Source: Candidatus Fermentithermobacillaceae bacterium
GTDB lineage: Bacteria > Bacillota > Sulfobacillia > Fermentithermobacillales > DUSS01
Direction of reading: 5' to 3'
Assembly: GCA_014896535.1 (NCBI GenBank)
Contig: JADBKE010000019.1
Span: 1 to 64,000 of the forward strand
DNA length: 64,000 bases
Made by a program: the position numbers and the translations under genes. The notes under the pieces are model-generated. The model was given only the letters and a program-made list of their open reading frames with translations, had not been told where the DNA came from and did no database searches. Positions 16,629-24,718 of the stretch are shown here, piece by piece; the stretch's first letter is position 1; each line of letters begins with the position of its first letter.

Positions 16629-18392
16629 ATGGATAACCTGACCGTCGCCAGCATATTGCGGGAGATCTCGGCCCTTCTGGCGGTGAAGGGCGAGGACCCG
16701 TTCAAAGTCCGGTCTTACGAAAAGGCCGCCGACAGCATCGAGTACCTTAACCGGCCTCTTTCCGAGATCGTGGCTGAAGGAAGCCTTTTGGACATACCGG
16801 GGATAGGCAAGAACCTCGCCCCGAAGATCGAGGAAATGGTCAGGACCGGGAGATCCAGTTTTCTTGAGAGACTCAAAAGGGAGATCCCCGAGACCGTCCT
16901 CGAACTCCTCATGGTGCCGGGTATCGGTCCCAAGACCGCGCACATGCTCTTTCGCGACCTCGGTGTCGTGAGTCTCTCCGGGCTGGAAGAGGCGCTCGCC
17001 CGGGGGTCGCTGCGCGACCTGGCGGGACTCGGTCCGAAGCGGGTGGAGTTGATTTCGAAAGGCGTTGCGGAAGTGAAGAAGTATCTGGGCAAGGCCCTCC
17101 TGGGCATCGCCCTTCCTCTCGGAGAAGAGTTAGTCTCGCGCCTGGAGACCGAGGGATTTCGCTGCACGATAGTGGGAGAGGTGCGACGAAGGACGCCCGT
17201 TGTGTCGCAGCTGGAGCTGCTTGTGTGCGTGAACGAGGGTGAATGGCTCGCCTGCTCAGACGCGTTAGGGGACCGGTGTTTGTCCCGGGTGGAAGAAGTC
17301 CTGGGTGTGGGACTGGAATGGCAAAGGAATGATGGGGGGCTCATTCGGGGTCGGTCTTCGGGTCCCGGCTTAAAAGTGGAGGTATCCCTTTGCTCCCCGG
17401 CGGAATTCGGACTGTGGACCCTGATTCTCACCGGGGAAGAGGGATACGTGTCCCACGTCAGGGAGGTCCTGGCCGAACGTGGCTGGTCCGTGGCTCCTGG
17501 TGGGCTCAAAAGAGACGGTGATACCCAGATTTTTCCGGTCCCCGATGAGGCGACTCTGTTCGCCGCGGTGGGCCTTTGTCCCGTGCCTCCTGAAATCAGG
17601 CACCGCCCGGAAATGTGGAGGGAAGTGGAAGACCGCGGATTCAAACTCCTTTCAACCTCTGACATCCGCGGGGATCTGCATGTCCATACGACCTGGAGCG
17701 ACGGGGTGATGAGCATAGCAGATGCCGTCTCGGAGTGCCGGCGTCTCGGTTATGAATACGTTGCTATTACCGACCACGCCACGAAGATCTCGTTCATCCA
17801 GGGACTCGACGCCGGCCGCATCCCTCTCCAGGCGGAGGAAATCGCCCGCGCAAGTCGCCTTTTCCCGGACGTGTCGCTGATCAGGGGAGTAGAGGTGGAC
17901 GTTTTGAAGGACGGAAGCTTGAGCCTGCCCGACGAGGATCTCGGGCAGGTGGAGCTGGTAATAGCTTCGATTCATCAGGGGTTTGAGCCGCCCGATGTCT
18001 ACCTTGAGAGGCTCAAAAAGGCTGCTTCCAATCCGTTCGTGCACGTCATCGGGCATCCCACCGGCCGGAAAATGGGGAGGAGACCCCCGGCCATCGTCGA
18101 CATCGAGCCGCTTCTCGAGATATGCAGCAGAACGGGAACTTGTCTTGAAGTCAACGCTTCCCCCGACCGGCTGGACCTCGACGAGGAAGCTGTGCGTCTG
18201 GCCTGGCAAGCCGGGGTTAAGCTGGTCGTTGCCACGGACGCCCATTCCGTTCGGGGGCTTTCTGATATGCGCTACGGCGTGGATGCGTGTTTGAGAAGAG
18301 CTGGCCTCCCTCCTGATGCCGTGCTCAACTCAAGACCTTTGAGCGAATGGTTTCCCCTCAAGAGATCTTCCCGCCGGAATAGCCGGTCCTGA
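16629..18392 (+). CDS. polX: PolX-type protein with PHP domain; polymerase site degenerate
   Basis: About 587 residues, with the family layout: helix-hairpin-helix repeats (IPGIGKNLAPKI, VPGIGPKTAHML, LAGLGPKRVEL), a family X polymerase domain, and a C-terminal PHP phosphoesterase. The PHP metal ligands all look intact (DLHVHTTWSDG, ITDHATK, GVEVDV, IASIHQG, VIGHPTG, ATDAHS). In the polymerase domain the place of the D-x-D pair reads SQLELLVCV and the third carboxylate is KVEVSL. All three catalytic Asp are therefore changed (Q, E, E), suggesting a nuclease without polymerase activity. Start at ATG 16629 with GGGAG seven bases upstream, 21 bases after pheT. Confidence 0.9.
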   Translation: MDNLTVASILREISALLAVKGEDPFKVRSYEKAADSIEYLNRPLSEIVAEGSLLDIPGIGKNLAPKIEEMVRTGRSSFLERLKREIPETVLELLMVPGIGPKTAHMLFRDLGVVSLSGLEEALARGSLRDLAGLGPKRVELISKGVAEVKKYLGKALLGIALPLGEELVSRLETEGFRCTIVGEVRRRTPVVSQLELLVCVNEGEWLACSDALGDRCLSRVEEVLGVGLEWQRNDGGLIRGRSSGPGLKVEVSLCSPAEFGLWTLILTGEEGYVSHVREVLAERGWSVAPGGLKRDGDTQIFPVPDEATLFAAVGLCPVPPEIRHRPEMWREVEDRGFKLLSTSDIRGDLHVHTTWSDGVMSIADAVSECRRLGYEYVAITDHATKISFIQGLDAGRIPLQAEEIARASRLFPDVSLIRGVEVDVLKDGSLSLPDEDLGQVELVIASIHQGFEPPDVYLERLKKAASNPFVHVIGHPTGRKMGRRPPAIVDIEPLLEICSRTGTCLEVNASPDRLDLDEEAVRLAWQAGVKLVVATDAHSVRGLSDMRYGVDACLRRAGLPPDAVLNSRPLSEWFPLKRSSRRNSRS

Positions 18393-18537
18393 CCGTTCAT
18401 ACATTTCTCTCGGACCTGCCAGGGTGGGTTTTTTACCAGAATCCGCGCGGAGTGGCGCGGACATTCCCCGCCAGGGTGCCCGGCGCAAGGGCATCCGGAG
18501 CGCCGTGGCGGGGCGTCCTGGCATCTGGGGGACAGGT

Positions 18538-19542
18538 ATGATGAGGCGGACAACGGGTTTGCTTTACGGGACGTTCCACAAAAGCTCGTGTCCCGTAGCC
18601 CGTTACAGGGCGTTTAAGGTTGCATTGGTCATCAGCCTCGTTTTCAGTATTCTGGCAATTCCGGGAGCGTCAGGCCTGCCCCGAAAGGTCCCGGACTACC
18701 TGGCGGTGCACGAGACGGACGAACCGCTGATCCCCTCCAAGCCTCCGATGGTTCGTCACGATGTGCTCGAGCTCAAGATCCGTCTCCGGGACCTGAATCT
18801 TTACTCCGGACCCATCGACGAAGTCTACGATCCCCTGTGTGTTTCCTCGGTCAAAGAGTTTCAGCGGAGAAACTGGCTTGACCCCACCGGGGTAGTGGAC
18901 CGCAATACCTGGAAAGCGTTGGCGGCCGGGATCAAAGCTCCCCCCGTTCAGGCAAGGGCACCCTTTCGCGAGGGTGAGATCAGCCTGTACATCGACACCG
19001 AAAGGCTTGAACTCACGGTGCTCATCGACGGTCAGCCCTGGAAAACGTATCCGGTCGCCGTAGGAAGGTGGAATTCGATGACCCCGGTGGGCGAGTGGAA
19101 GGTAGTAGACAAGGGCTATGAGACGGGCGGGGCTTACGGGACCCGGTGGATGGCTCTGGATGTCCCCTGGGGAGGATATGGCATCCACGGGACCAACAGG
19201 CCCTGGTCGATAGGAAGTTATGCCAGTCTAGGTTGCGTACGGATGTTTAACGAGCACATCGAAGAAATCTTCGACATGATACCCATTGGTACCAGGGTCA
19301 AGATAGTGGGCCTTCGACCGCCGTTGCGTTTCGAAGGGCCCCTACGTCCGGGGGCTGTAGGGCCAGAAGTGGTGAGGTTGCAGGAGGTACTGAGGGAATT
19401 CGGCTTCGACCCCGGTCCGCTGGACGGGCGGTACGGGCCCATGACGGAAGCTCAAATTCGGGACGTAAGGTCTCTTTTTGGACTGAGTTGGGGAGGCGGG
19501 GCAGACGGCGACCTCTACGTGCTCATCGGAGTCGAAAGCTAG
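18538..19542 (+). CDS. Secreted L,D-transpeptidase with two peptidoglycan-binding domains
   Basis: About 334 residues. N-terminal signal or anchor (VALVISLVFSILAIPGASG), a PG_binding_1 domain (KIRLRDLNLYSGPIDEVYD), a YkuD/ErfK catalytic domain with GIHGTN and the active-site SLGCVRM, then a second PG_binding_1 repeat (LQEVLREFGFDPGPLDGRYG). By family it cross-links peptidoglycan through 3-3 bonds or attaches wall proteins. ATGs at 18538 and 18541 follow GGGGGA. The gap after polX holds GC-rich hairpins without a U-tract. Spore-cortex or envelope-stress roles are possible; nothing here decides between them. Confidence 0.9.
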   Translation: MMRRTTGLLYGTFHKSSCPVARYRAFKVALVISLVFSILAIPGASGLPRKVPDYLAVHETDEPLIPSKPPMVRHDVLELKIRLRDLNLYSGPIDEVYDPLCVSSVKEFQRRNWLDPTGVVDRNTWKALAAGIKAPPVQARAPFREGEISLYIDTERLELTVLIDGQPWKTYPVAVGRWNSMTPVGEWKVVDKGYETGGAYGTRWMALDVPWGGYGIHGTNRPWSIGSYASLGCVRMFNEHIEEIFDMIPIGTRVKIVGLRPPLRFEGPLRPGAVGPEVVRLQEVLREFGFDPGPLDGRYGPMTEAQIRDVRSLFGLSWGGGADGDLYVLIGVES

Positions 19543-19621
19543 AAACCGGGAACCGCATGGGGGCGCTTTGGACGTGGGGAAGGCTGTGTACTTCCTGACA
19601 AGTCGCGCAAGGGGTGGCGGG

Positions 19622-20884
19622 ATGCGTTTCGGCCTCGGTATTCTCTTGGCAGTAACCCTCCTTATGTCCACATGTTTCGGATGCTCGGGGCGGCTGCCGG
19701 AGAAATCGGAAGGGCCGGTCCCGGCTCTGCCTCCAGGAGAGGAGCTCGTGGTATGGGACATGAAGCAGCCGCACTTTCCAGGGTCCAGGCCGTACGAAGA
19801 GGAAGTTCAGAGAGTATGCGAAGAGTTTCAGAAAAAAACGGGCATACCGGTCAAGCTCGTGTTTGTAAGCAGGTGGGAGCTTCCGGATGCACTGCTGAAA
19901 GCGAAGCGGGAATCCAAGCTTCCCGATGTATTGTTCAGCGGCGAGTTTCCCTGCCTTACGGGGCTGGAAAGGGACTTGGCCGGCCTATTGAATTCGGGGC
20001 AGTATCAGGAAGCGGCTATAGCCGCGTGGACCCGGGGCGGGCGCATTGTGGGGATTCCTTCGGCGGTGCTGTGGTTGGGCATCGCAGCGCGGAAAGATGC
20101 CCTGAATTCGCAGCAGCCTGGGCAATCCGGTGACCTCGGAATCGATCCTTCGACCGTGACCGGCCTACTGCGGTCTCTGGCAGTGCTTCCCACTTCCGAG
20201 GCGTTCATGGAGATCGCTACCCGCGATCTTTCGGGCCGGTACAGGTCTCCCCGGGAAATCGCTTCTTTTGTGTCGTGGATAAAGATGAACGTTCCTCAGT
20301 TTCCCGCAGAGTCCTGCCTTGAGCGCTTCAAGCGCGGGGAGGTTTGGGGCATTTACGGTGCGACCCCTTACAGTTTTAAGTGGCTCAGAATCTCTTCAGA
20401 GCCGGGAAGCTCCGGGCAGCCCGTACTTGGACCACTGGTCTTTCAAGGGGGAGATGTCGGTTTCCGGTTTACTGTGCCGGGTTACGTGATACTCAGCGGC
20501 AGCGAAGCGAAGATGAAAGCGTCAGCGGAACTCGGTAAGCTCCTTGCCGAGAACCACGGCCGGTGGGGGGCACGGGCTTTAGGCCTGATACCCGCGAGGA
20601 TTGAGGACCTACCCATTTTCACGCTGGAAAGCGGCTTCACGAGAGAGGAGAGGTCTTGCCTTCTGAGGAGCCTCGGTACAACCGCTACTGGCCCTTCGCC
20701 CCAAGGCCAGGGTGCGGGGAGGGGGAACGCGCCCGCGAATGCTGCTCCCGATGATCTCTTCACCCGCTACAAGCGTCTTGAGCAACTTGCCGGGGTGCTT
20801 TCCAGCTACTTCTCCGGCGACCTCACCGACGATGAACTCGTGGAAGAAATTGCCCGCGTCCTCGAAGGCAATACTAATCGTTAG
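19622..20884 (+). CDS. Solute-binding-protein-like lipoprotein
   Basis: About 420 residues. Signal peptide MRFGLGILLAVTLLMSTC followed by FGC, giving a probable lipobox cysteine. The mature part (VVWDMKQPH, EEFQKKTGIPVKLVFVSRW, LPDVLFSGE) has the layout of family 1 extracellular sugar-type binding proteins. No permease or ATPase gene is adjacent, so it is not part of a local ABC transporter. The start is chosen at the ATG at 19622, just before the signal peptide. The C-terminal 60 residues, after a Gly/Pro-rich linker, look like an added helical tail. Confidence 0.7.
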   Translation: MRFGLGILLAVTLLMSTCFGCSGRLPEKSEGPVPALPPGEELVVWDMKQPHFPGSRPYEEEVQRVCEEFQKKTGIPVKLVFVSRWELPDALLKAKRESKLPDVLFSGEFPCLTGLERDLAGLLNSGQYQEAAIAAWTRGGRIVGIPSAVLWLGIAARKDALNSQQPGQSGDLGIDPSTVTGLLRSLAVLPTSEAFMEIATRDLSGRYRSPREIASFVSWIKMNVPQFPAESCLERFKRGEVWGIYGATPYSFKWLRISSEPGSSGQPVLGPLVFQGGDVGFRFTVPGYVILSGSEAKMKASAELGKLLAENHGRWGARALGLIPARIEDLPIFTLESGFTREERSCLLRSLGTTATGPSPQGQGAGRGNAPANAAPDDLFTRYKRLEQLAGVLSSYFSGDLTDDELVEEIARVLEGNTNR

Positions 20885-20936
20885 ACGCTCAAGAAAGGCT
20901 GCGGTTGACTTTAGCCGGAAGGAAGGACGCTTTTGG

Positions 20937-21548
20937 GTGGAAGTACTCAAGGACATACCCTTAATGGTAATGCGGTCTATCGTAATGTATTTTCTTGCCC
21001 TGGTAGCCGTGAGGTTTATGGGGAAACGGTCGATAGGGCAACTTGCTCCGTTTGATCTGGTAGTCATAATCATCATGGGTTCGGTTGCCGCTCTTCCTCT
21101 GGAAGAGCCGTCGATTCACCCGATCAAGGGGATAGTGCCGATAATAGTCATGTCCGGGCTTCAGTACGTGCTCAGCGTGGTCAATATGCACTGGCGAGAG
21201 GCGGAAAAGGTGACGCAGGGTATGTCCACACCCCTGATAATGAACGGGCAAATCCTCTACGAAAACTTGAAGAAGGAACGGGTTTCCCTTGCGGACCTGC
21301 ACATAGTGTTGAGACAGCAGGGTGCCGATAGGGTGGAAGACGTGGCCCTGGCCGTGCTGGAACCCACCGGGGAAGTGAGCGTGATAAAGAAGAAAGAGGC
21401 TCAGCCGGTGACTCCGAGGGATATGGACCTCATGACGCTGTCCCGGGTGGACACGGTGCGGCAGCAGATGCACGACCGGCTTGTCGTACAGTACAGGGAC
21501 CTTTCCCGGGATTTCGCGAGGACACGGAGGCTCCGGGGTCGAACATAA
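20937..21548 (+). CDS. DUF421 (YetF-family) membrane protein
   Basis: About 203 residues. Three N-terminal membrane segments with the family pattern VRFMGKRSIGQLAPFDLVV and IIMGSVAALPLEEPS, followed by a soluble domain (TPLIMNGQILYENLKKERVS, LHIVLRQQGA). The molecular function is not settled; Bacillus members are made in the forespore or under stress. No ATG fits well: a GTG at 20937 follows GGAAGGA and begins before the first helix, and an ATG at 20964 is the alternative. The start is 52 bases after the lipoprotein gene, so they may share a transcript. Confidence 0.82.
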   Translation: MEVLKDIPLMVMRSIVMYFLALVAVRFMGKRSIGQLAPFDLVVIIIMGSVAALPLEEPSIHPIKGIVPIIVMSGLQYVLSVVNMHWREAEKVTQGMSTPLIMNGQILYENLKKERVSLADLHIVLRQQGADRVEDVALAVLEPTGEVSVIKKKEAQPVTPRDMDLMTLSRVDTVRQQMHDRLVVQYRDLSRDFARTRRLRGRT

Positions 21549-21568
21549 AGCCTCGGAGGTGAAGCAGT

Positions 21569-22138
21569 TTGATTCCCCGGCGGTTTCACGAGGGGTTATC
21601 CTTCGAAGAATACTTGGCCTATTCTTCCATGAACGTGCCCACTATGCGGGAAAACTTCAACGAAACGGAGCCCGGTCAGGCTTCTGCCCGCTATTTTGAA
21701 GGACTGTGCCGCATGCTCGAGCCAGGCGCAATCCGAGTTCTGGCCCTGTCTGAGGACTGGTGCGGCGACTGCGTGGAAAACGTGCCCATCGTGGCGAAAC
21801 TGGCCCACCTGTACCCCGTTTTCGAGCTCCGGATCTTCCCCCGGGACGAAAATCTCGATATCATGGACGAGTACCTCACCGAAGGAAGGAGAGTGATCCC
21901 CGTATTCGCGTTCTTCGACGAGGCGGGGGAGGAGATCGGCAGGTTCATCGAGCGTCCAAAGGGGGCTCACCGCTTCCTTCAGGAATTCATGCAAAGTCAC
22001 CCTGCCCAGGACGAAGCTGAAAGGAAACAAATCGTTTACAAGGCTCGGGCCGAGCTCCGCAAGTTGTACAAGGCGGGGCTCAGGGAGGAGACCATAGGAG
22101 AAATCAGGTCCATCCTCGAGAAGCGTTATCCCGCATGA
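21569..22138 (+). CDS. Thioredoxin-like protein with CGDC motif
   Basis: 189 residues. The segment IRVLALSEDWCGDCVENVP carries a CxxC redox motif in a thioredoxin context, and RRVIPVFAFFDEAG contains the cis-Pro strand. No signal peptide, so cytoplasmic. It resembles the thioredoxin-family proteins of Bacillus that carry SEDWCGDC. A TTG start at 21569 has GGAGGTG upstream. It begins 21 bases after the DUF421 gene. The substrate is unknown. Confidence 0.82.
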   Translation: MIPRRFHEGLSFEEYLAYSSMNVPTMRENFNETEPGQASARYFEGLCRMLEPGAIRVLALSEDWCGDCVENVPIVAKLAHLYPVFELRIFPRDENLDIMDEYLTEGRRVIPVFAFFDEAGEEIGRFIERPKGAHRFLQEFMQSHPAQDEAERKQIVYKARAELRKLYKAGLREETIGEIRSILEKRYPA

Positions 22139-22301
22139 GGCGGCCTCTGCGCCGGTGGACGAGTACGGCACGGCTAGAACGCAGCCGGTCCCTTTCTGGT
22201 CCGAGCGCACTTTGCCCGGGAGCTCAGGATGGGAGCGAGTTGGAAGATGGAAAGACCTCCCGGCTTCCACCGGTTGATGGGAAAGAGGAGACTGGCCACA
22301 G

Positions 22302-24698
22302 ATGAATCGCAAAGCCCTGGAGATACTGGACTTCTATGAGATACAGAAACTACTGGCCCAGGAGACCGTCACCCCCATGGGGAGAGACCTGGTCATGTCC
22401 GCGTACCCTTGCACGGCCCGGGAGGCGAGAGCCCGTCAGTGTCCCGTGCTGGAGGTCCGCAAGGCATCGGCGAGTGCACCCGCACCCTCCTTGTCCGGTA
22501 TCGGGGACCCGAGACCGGCCCTGGTAAAGATGGATGCCGGCGGCGTCCTGAGCTCCGGCGATCTCTCCCTCATGTTGAGGGTCTTTTCCGTCATGGACTC
22601 GGTGCGATCGTGGCTCTCCCACTTGGATGCCGGTGAATATCCCGAGCTTCATTCCCTGGGCCAGAAAGTACCTCCTGTAAAGGGAATCGTCGAACTCTTA
22701 AACCGCATCGTGACACCCGATGGGGAGATAAAGGATTCCGCCTCGGATCTGTTGAGGAAGATTCGCCGGGAGATTAGGAAGCACCTCGACGAGATGAGGG
22801 CGCGCGTTGAGTCGCTCTGCAAATCCCCTGAGATAGCCCCGTATCTCCAGGAACCCGTTGTGAGCTTGCGATCGGGAAGGTACGTTCTCCCGGTCAAGCG
22901 GGAATACGCAGCCCGCATCCCCGGGGTCATTCACGACCAGTCCGGTTCCGGACAAACGGTGTTCATAGAGCCTTTGGTTATCGTGGAGATGTGGAACGAA
23001 CTCAGAAAACTGGAGCTCTCGGAACGGGACGAAATCGAGCGGATTTTGAGGGAAGCCACATCGGCTATTCGAGCCGTTCCGGGATTGAGGAACGCGGTTG
23101 TCGCTCTGGGCGAACTGGATTTCGCTTTGGCCAGGGCGAGTTTGATGGACAAATGGCGGGGCGTGTTGCCCGAGCTCACGGACCGCCACGACATCGTCCT
23201 CAGGAAGGCCAGGCACCCTCTTCTCAGGGGAAACGCGGTTCCTCTGGATGTGGCTCTCGAGGAATCGGGACGAGCTCCGCGGACGCTGGTAATAACCGGC
23301 CCCAATATGGGTGGCAAGACCGTCGCCCTGAAGACCATCGGTCTTCTCACAGCCCTCGCCCTGTCCGGATTTCCAATCCCGGCTGCAGAAGGGACCGTTG
23401 TGGGGGACTTTTCGGATATCCTGGTGGACATCGGAGACGAGCAATCCATTCAGGAGAACTTGAGTACTTTTTCGGCTCACATCAAAAACATCATAGCCAT
23501 CTTGCGGGAAGCAGGTCCTGGAAAGCTGGTACTGATCGATGAGCTGGGTGCCGGGACGGACCCGAAAGAAGGCGCGGCTTTGGGCCTGGCCATCTTGAGA
23601 CGACTTCATAACTCGGGGGCCCTGGTAGTTGTCAGCACCCACTATTCGGAGATAAAGACCCTCGCCTACGAAACCCCCGGGATGGAAAACGCGTGCATGG
23701 AATGGGATTCCGTCAACATGGTTCCCACCTACAGGCTGGTGGTGGGGCGGCCTGGAAGGTCCAACGGGTTGGATGTGGCGTTGAAAATAGGGCTCCTCCC
23801 TGAAATCGTCCGGGAGGCGCGAGACCTCATGCCGCGGGATTTGGTGCGCCTCGAGGACATGGTTCGCGAAATGGAGGAAAAGAACCGGGAAGTTGAACGG
23901 GAGCTTTTGAAGCTCCGGGAGGAGGCATCCCGCTACGAGAAGCTTCGAATAGAAATGGAAACGATGGTCAGAGCTACCGAGAACGAGAAGAAGGAGATCC
24001 TCGCCGCGGCCAGACGGGAGGCGCGGGAGATCGTTAGAAGAGCTGCGGTCGAGACGGAGAAGCTCGTGAAGGAAATCAGGAAAGCATCCCGTGCCCGGCA
24101 CAGAGAGGGGCTCATAGCGGCGGTACGGGAAGGACTCGACGCGCTGCGCCGGAGCGTGGACGAAGAGACGCCTGGAGCGAGCGAACCTGGATTTATTCCC
24201 GTCCCGCCCGAAAAAATCGCGCCGGGAACCCCGGTGCGGGTCAGGGGGTTTACCGAGCCCGGCCGCGTGCTCGAAACCCCGGACGAGGACGGGACTGTTC
24301 GGGTCCAGGTAGGCTCGGTTGCGGTGCGGGTGAAGGTGGGAGATCTCGCAGTTGTGTTTGAACCTGGTGAGAAAACGCCTGCGGAGGCGGAATCCCAGCG
24401 CCTACGCGAAAAGATTTCTCTCCCGAACGTGGCAGCGAAGAAGGCCGTGCAAATCCGGTCCGAAATAGACCTCAGAGGGATCCGGGCATCCGAAGCCCTG
24501 GAACTCCTGGACAAATACCTTGACGACGCGTATCTCGCTGGCCTTAGAACCGCGCGGATAATCCACGGCAAAGGCACGGGGGCTCTGAGGAAAGCCGTAG
24601 TGGACTTCCTCCAGAACCACCCTCACGTAAAGGAGTTCCGGAGCGGGGAAATCGCCGAAGGCGGTTACGGTGTCACCGTGGTGGCCCTGAAGGAGTGA
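22302..24698 (+). CDS. mutS2: Endonuclease MutS2
   Basis: 798 residues, normal length. Core MutS-like domains, then the ABC ATPase with Walker A TGPNMGGKTVALKTIG and Walker B LVLIDELGAGTDPKEG, a long coiled coil (residues about 520-620), and a C-terminal Smr nuclease domain (EIDLRGIRASEALELLD, RIIHGKGTGALRKAV). The mismatch-recognition domain of MutS1 is lacking, as in all MutS2. Proposed roles are suppression of recombination and rescue of collided ribosomes. Its end is 20 bases from the end of the convergent penicillin-binding protein gene. Confidence 0.96.
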   Translation: MNRKALEILDFYEIQKLLAQETVTPMGRDLVMSAYPCTAREARARQCPVLEVRKASASAPAPSLSGIGDPRPALVKMDAGGVLSSGDLSLMLRVFSVMDSVRSWLSHLDAGEYPELHSLGQKVPPVKGIVELLNRIVTPDGEIKDSASDLLRKIRREIRKHLDEMRARVESLCKSPEIAPYLQEPVVSLRSGRYVLPVKREYAARIPGVIHDQSGSGQTVFIEPLVIVEMWNELRKLELSERDEIERILREATSAIRAVPGLRNAVVALGELDFALARASLMDKWRGVLPELTDRHDIVLRKARHPLLRGNAVPLDVALEESGRAPRTLVITGPNMGGKTVALKTIGLLTALALSGFPIPAAEGTVVGDFSDILVDIGDEQSIQENLSTFSAHIKNIIAILREAGPGKLVLIDELGAGTDPKEGAALGLAILRRLHNSGALVVVSTHYSEIKTLAYETPGMENACMEWDSVNMVPTYRLVVGRPGRSNGLDVALKIGLLPEIVREARDLMPRDLVRLEDMVREMEEKNREVERELLKLREEASRYEKLRIEMETMVRATENEKKEILAAARREAREIVRRAAVETEKLVKEIRKASRARHREGLIAAVREGLDALRRSVDEETPGASEPGFIPVPPEKIAPGTPVRVRGFTEPGRVLETPDEDGTVRVQVGSVAVRVKVGDLAVVFEPGEKTPAEAESQRLREKISLPNVAAKKAVQIRSEIDLRGIRASEALELLDKYLDDAYLAGLRTARIIHGKGTGALRKAVVDFLQNHPHVKEFRSGEIAEGGYGVTVVALKE

Positions 24699-24718
24699 GC
24701 GTCGCGTTATTATCGTAA

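Noticed and set aside
22698-24101. Minus-strand ORF of 467 codons opposite mutS2
   Set aside because: Shadow of the mutS2 coding strand.
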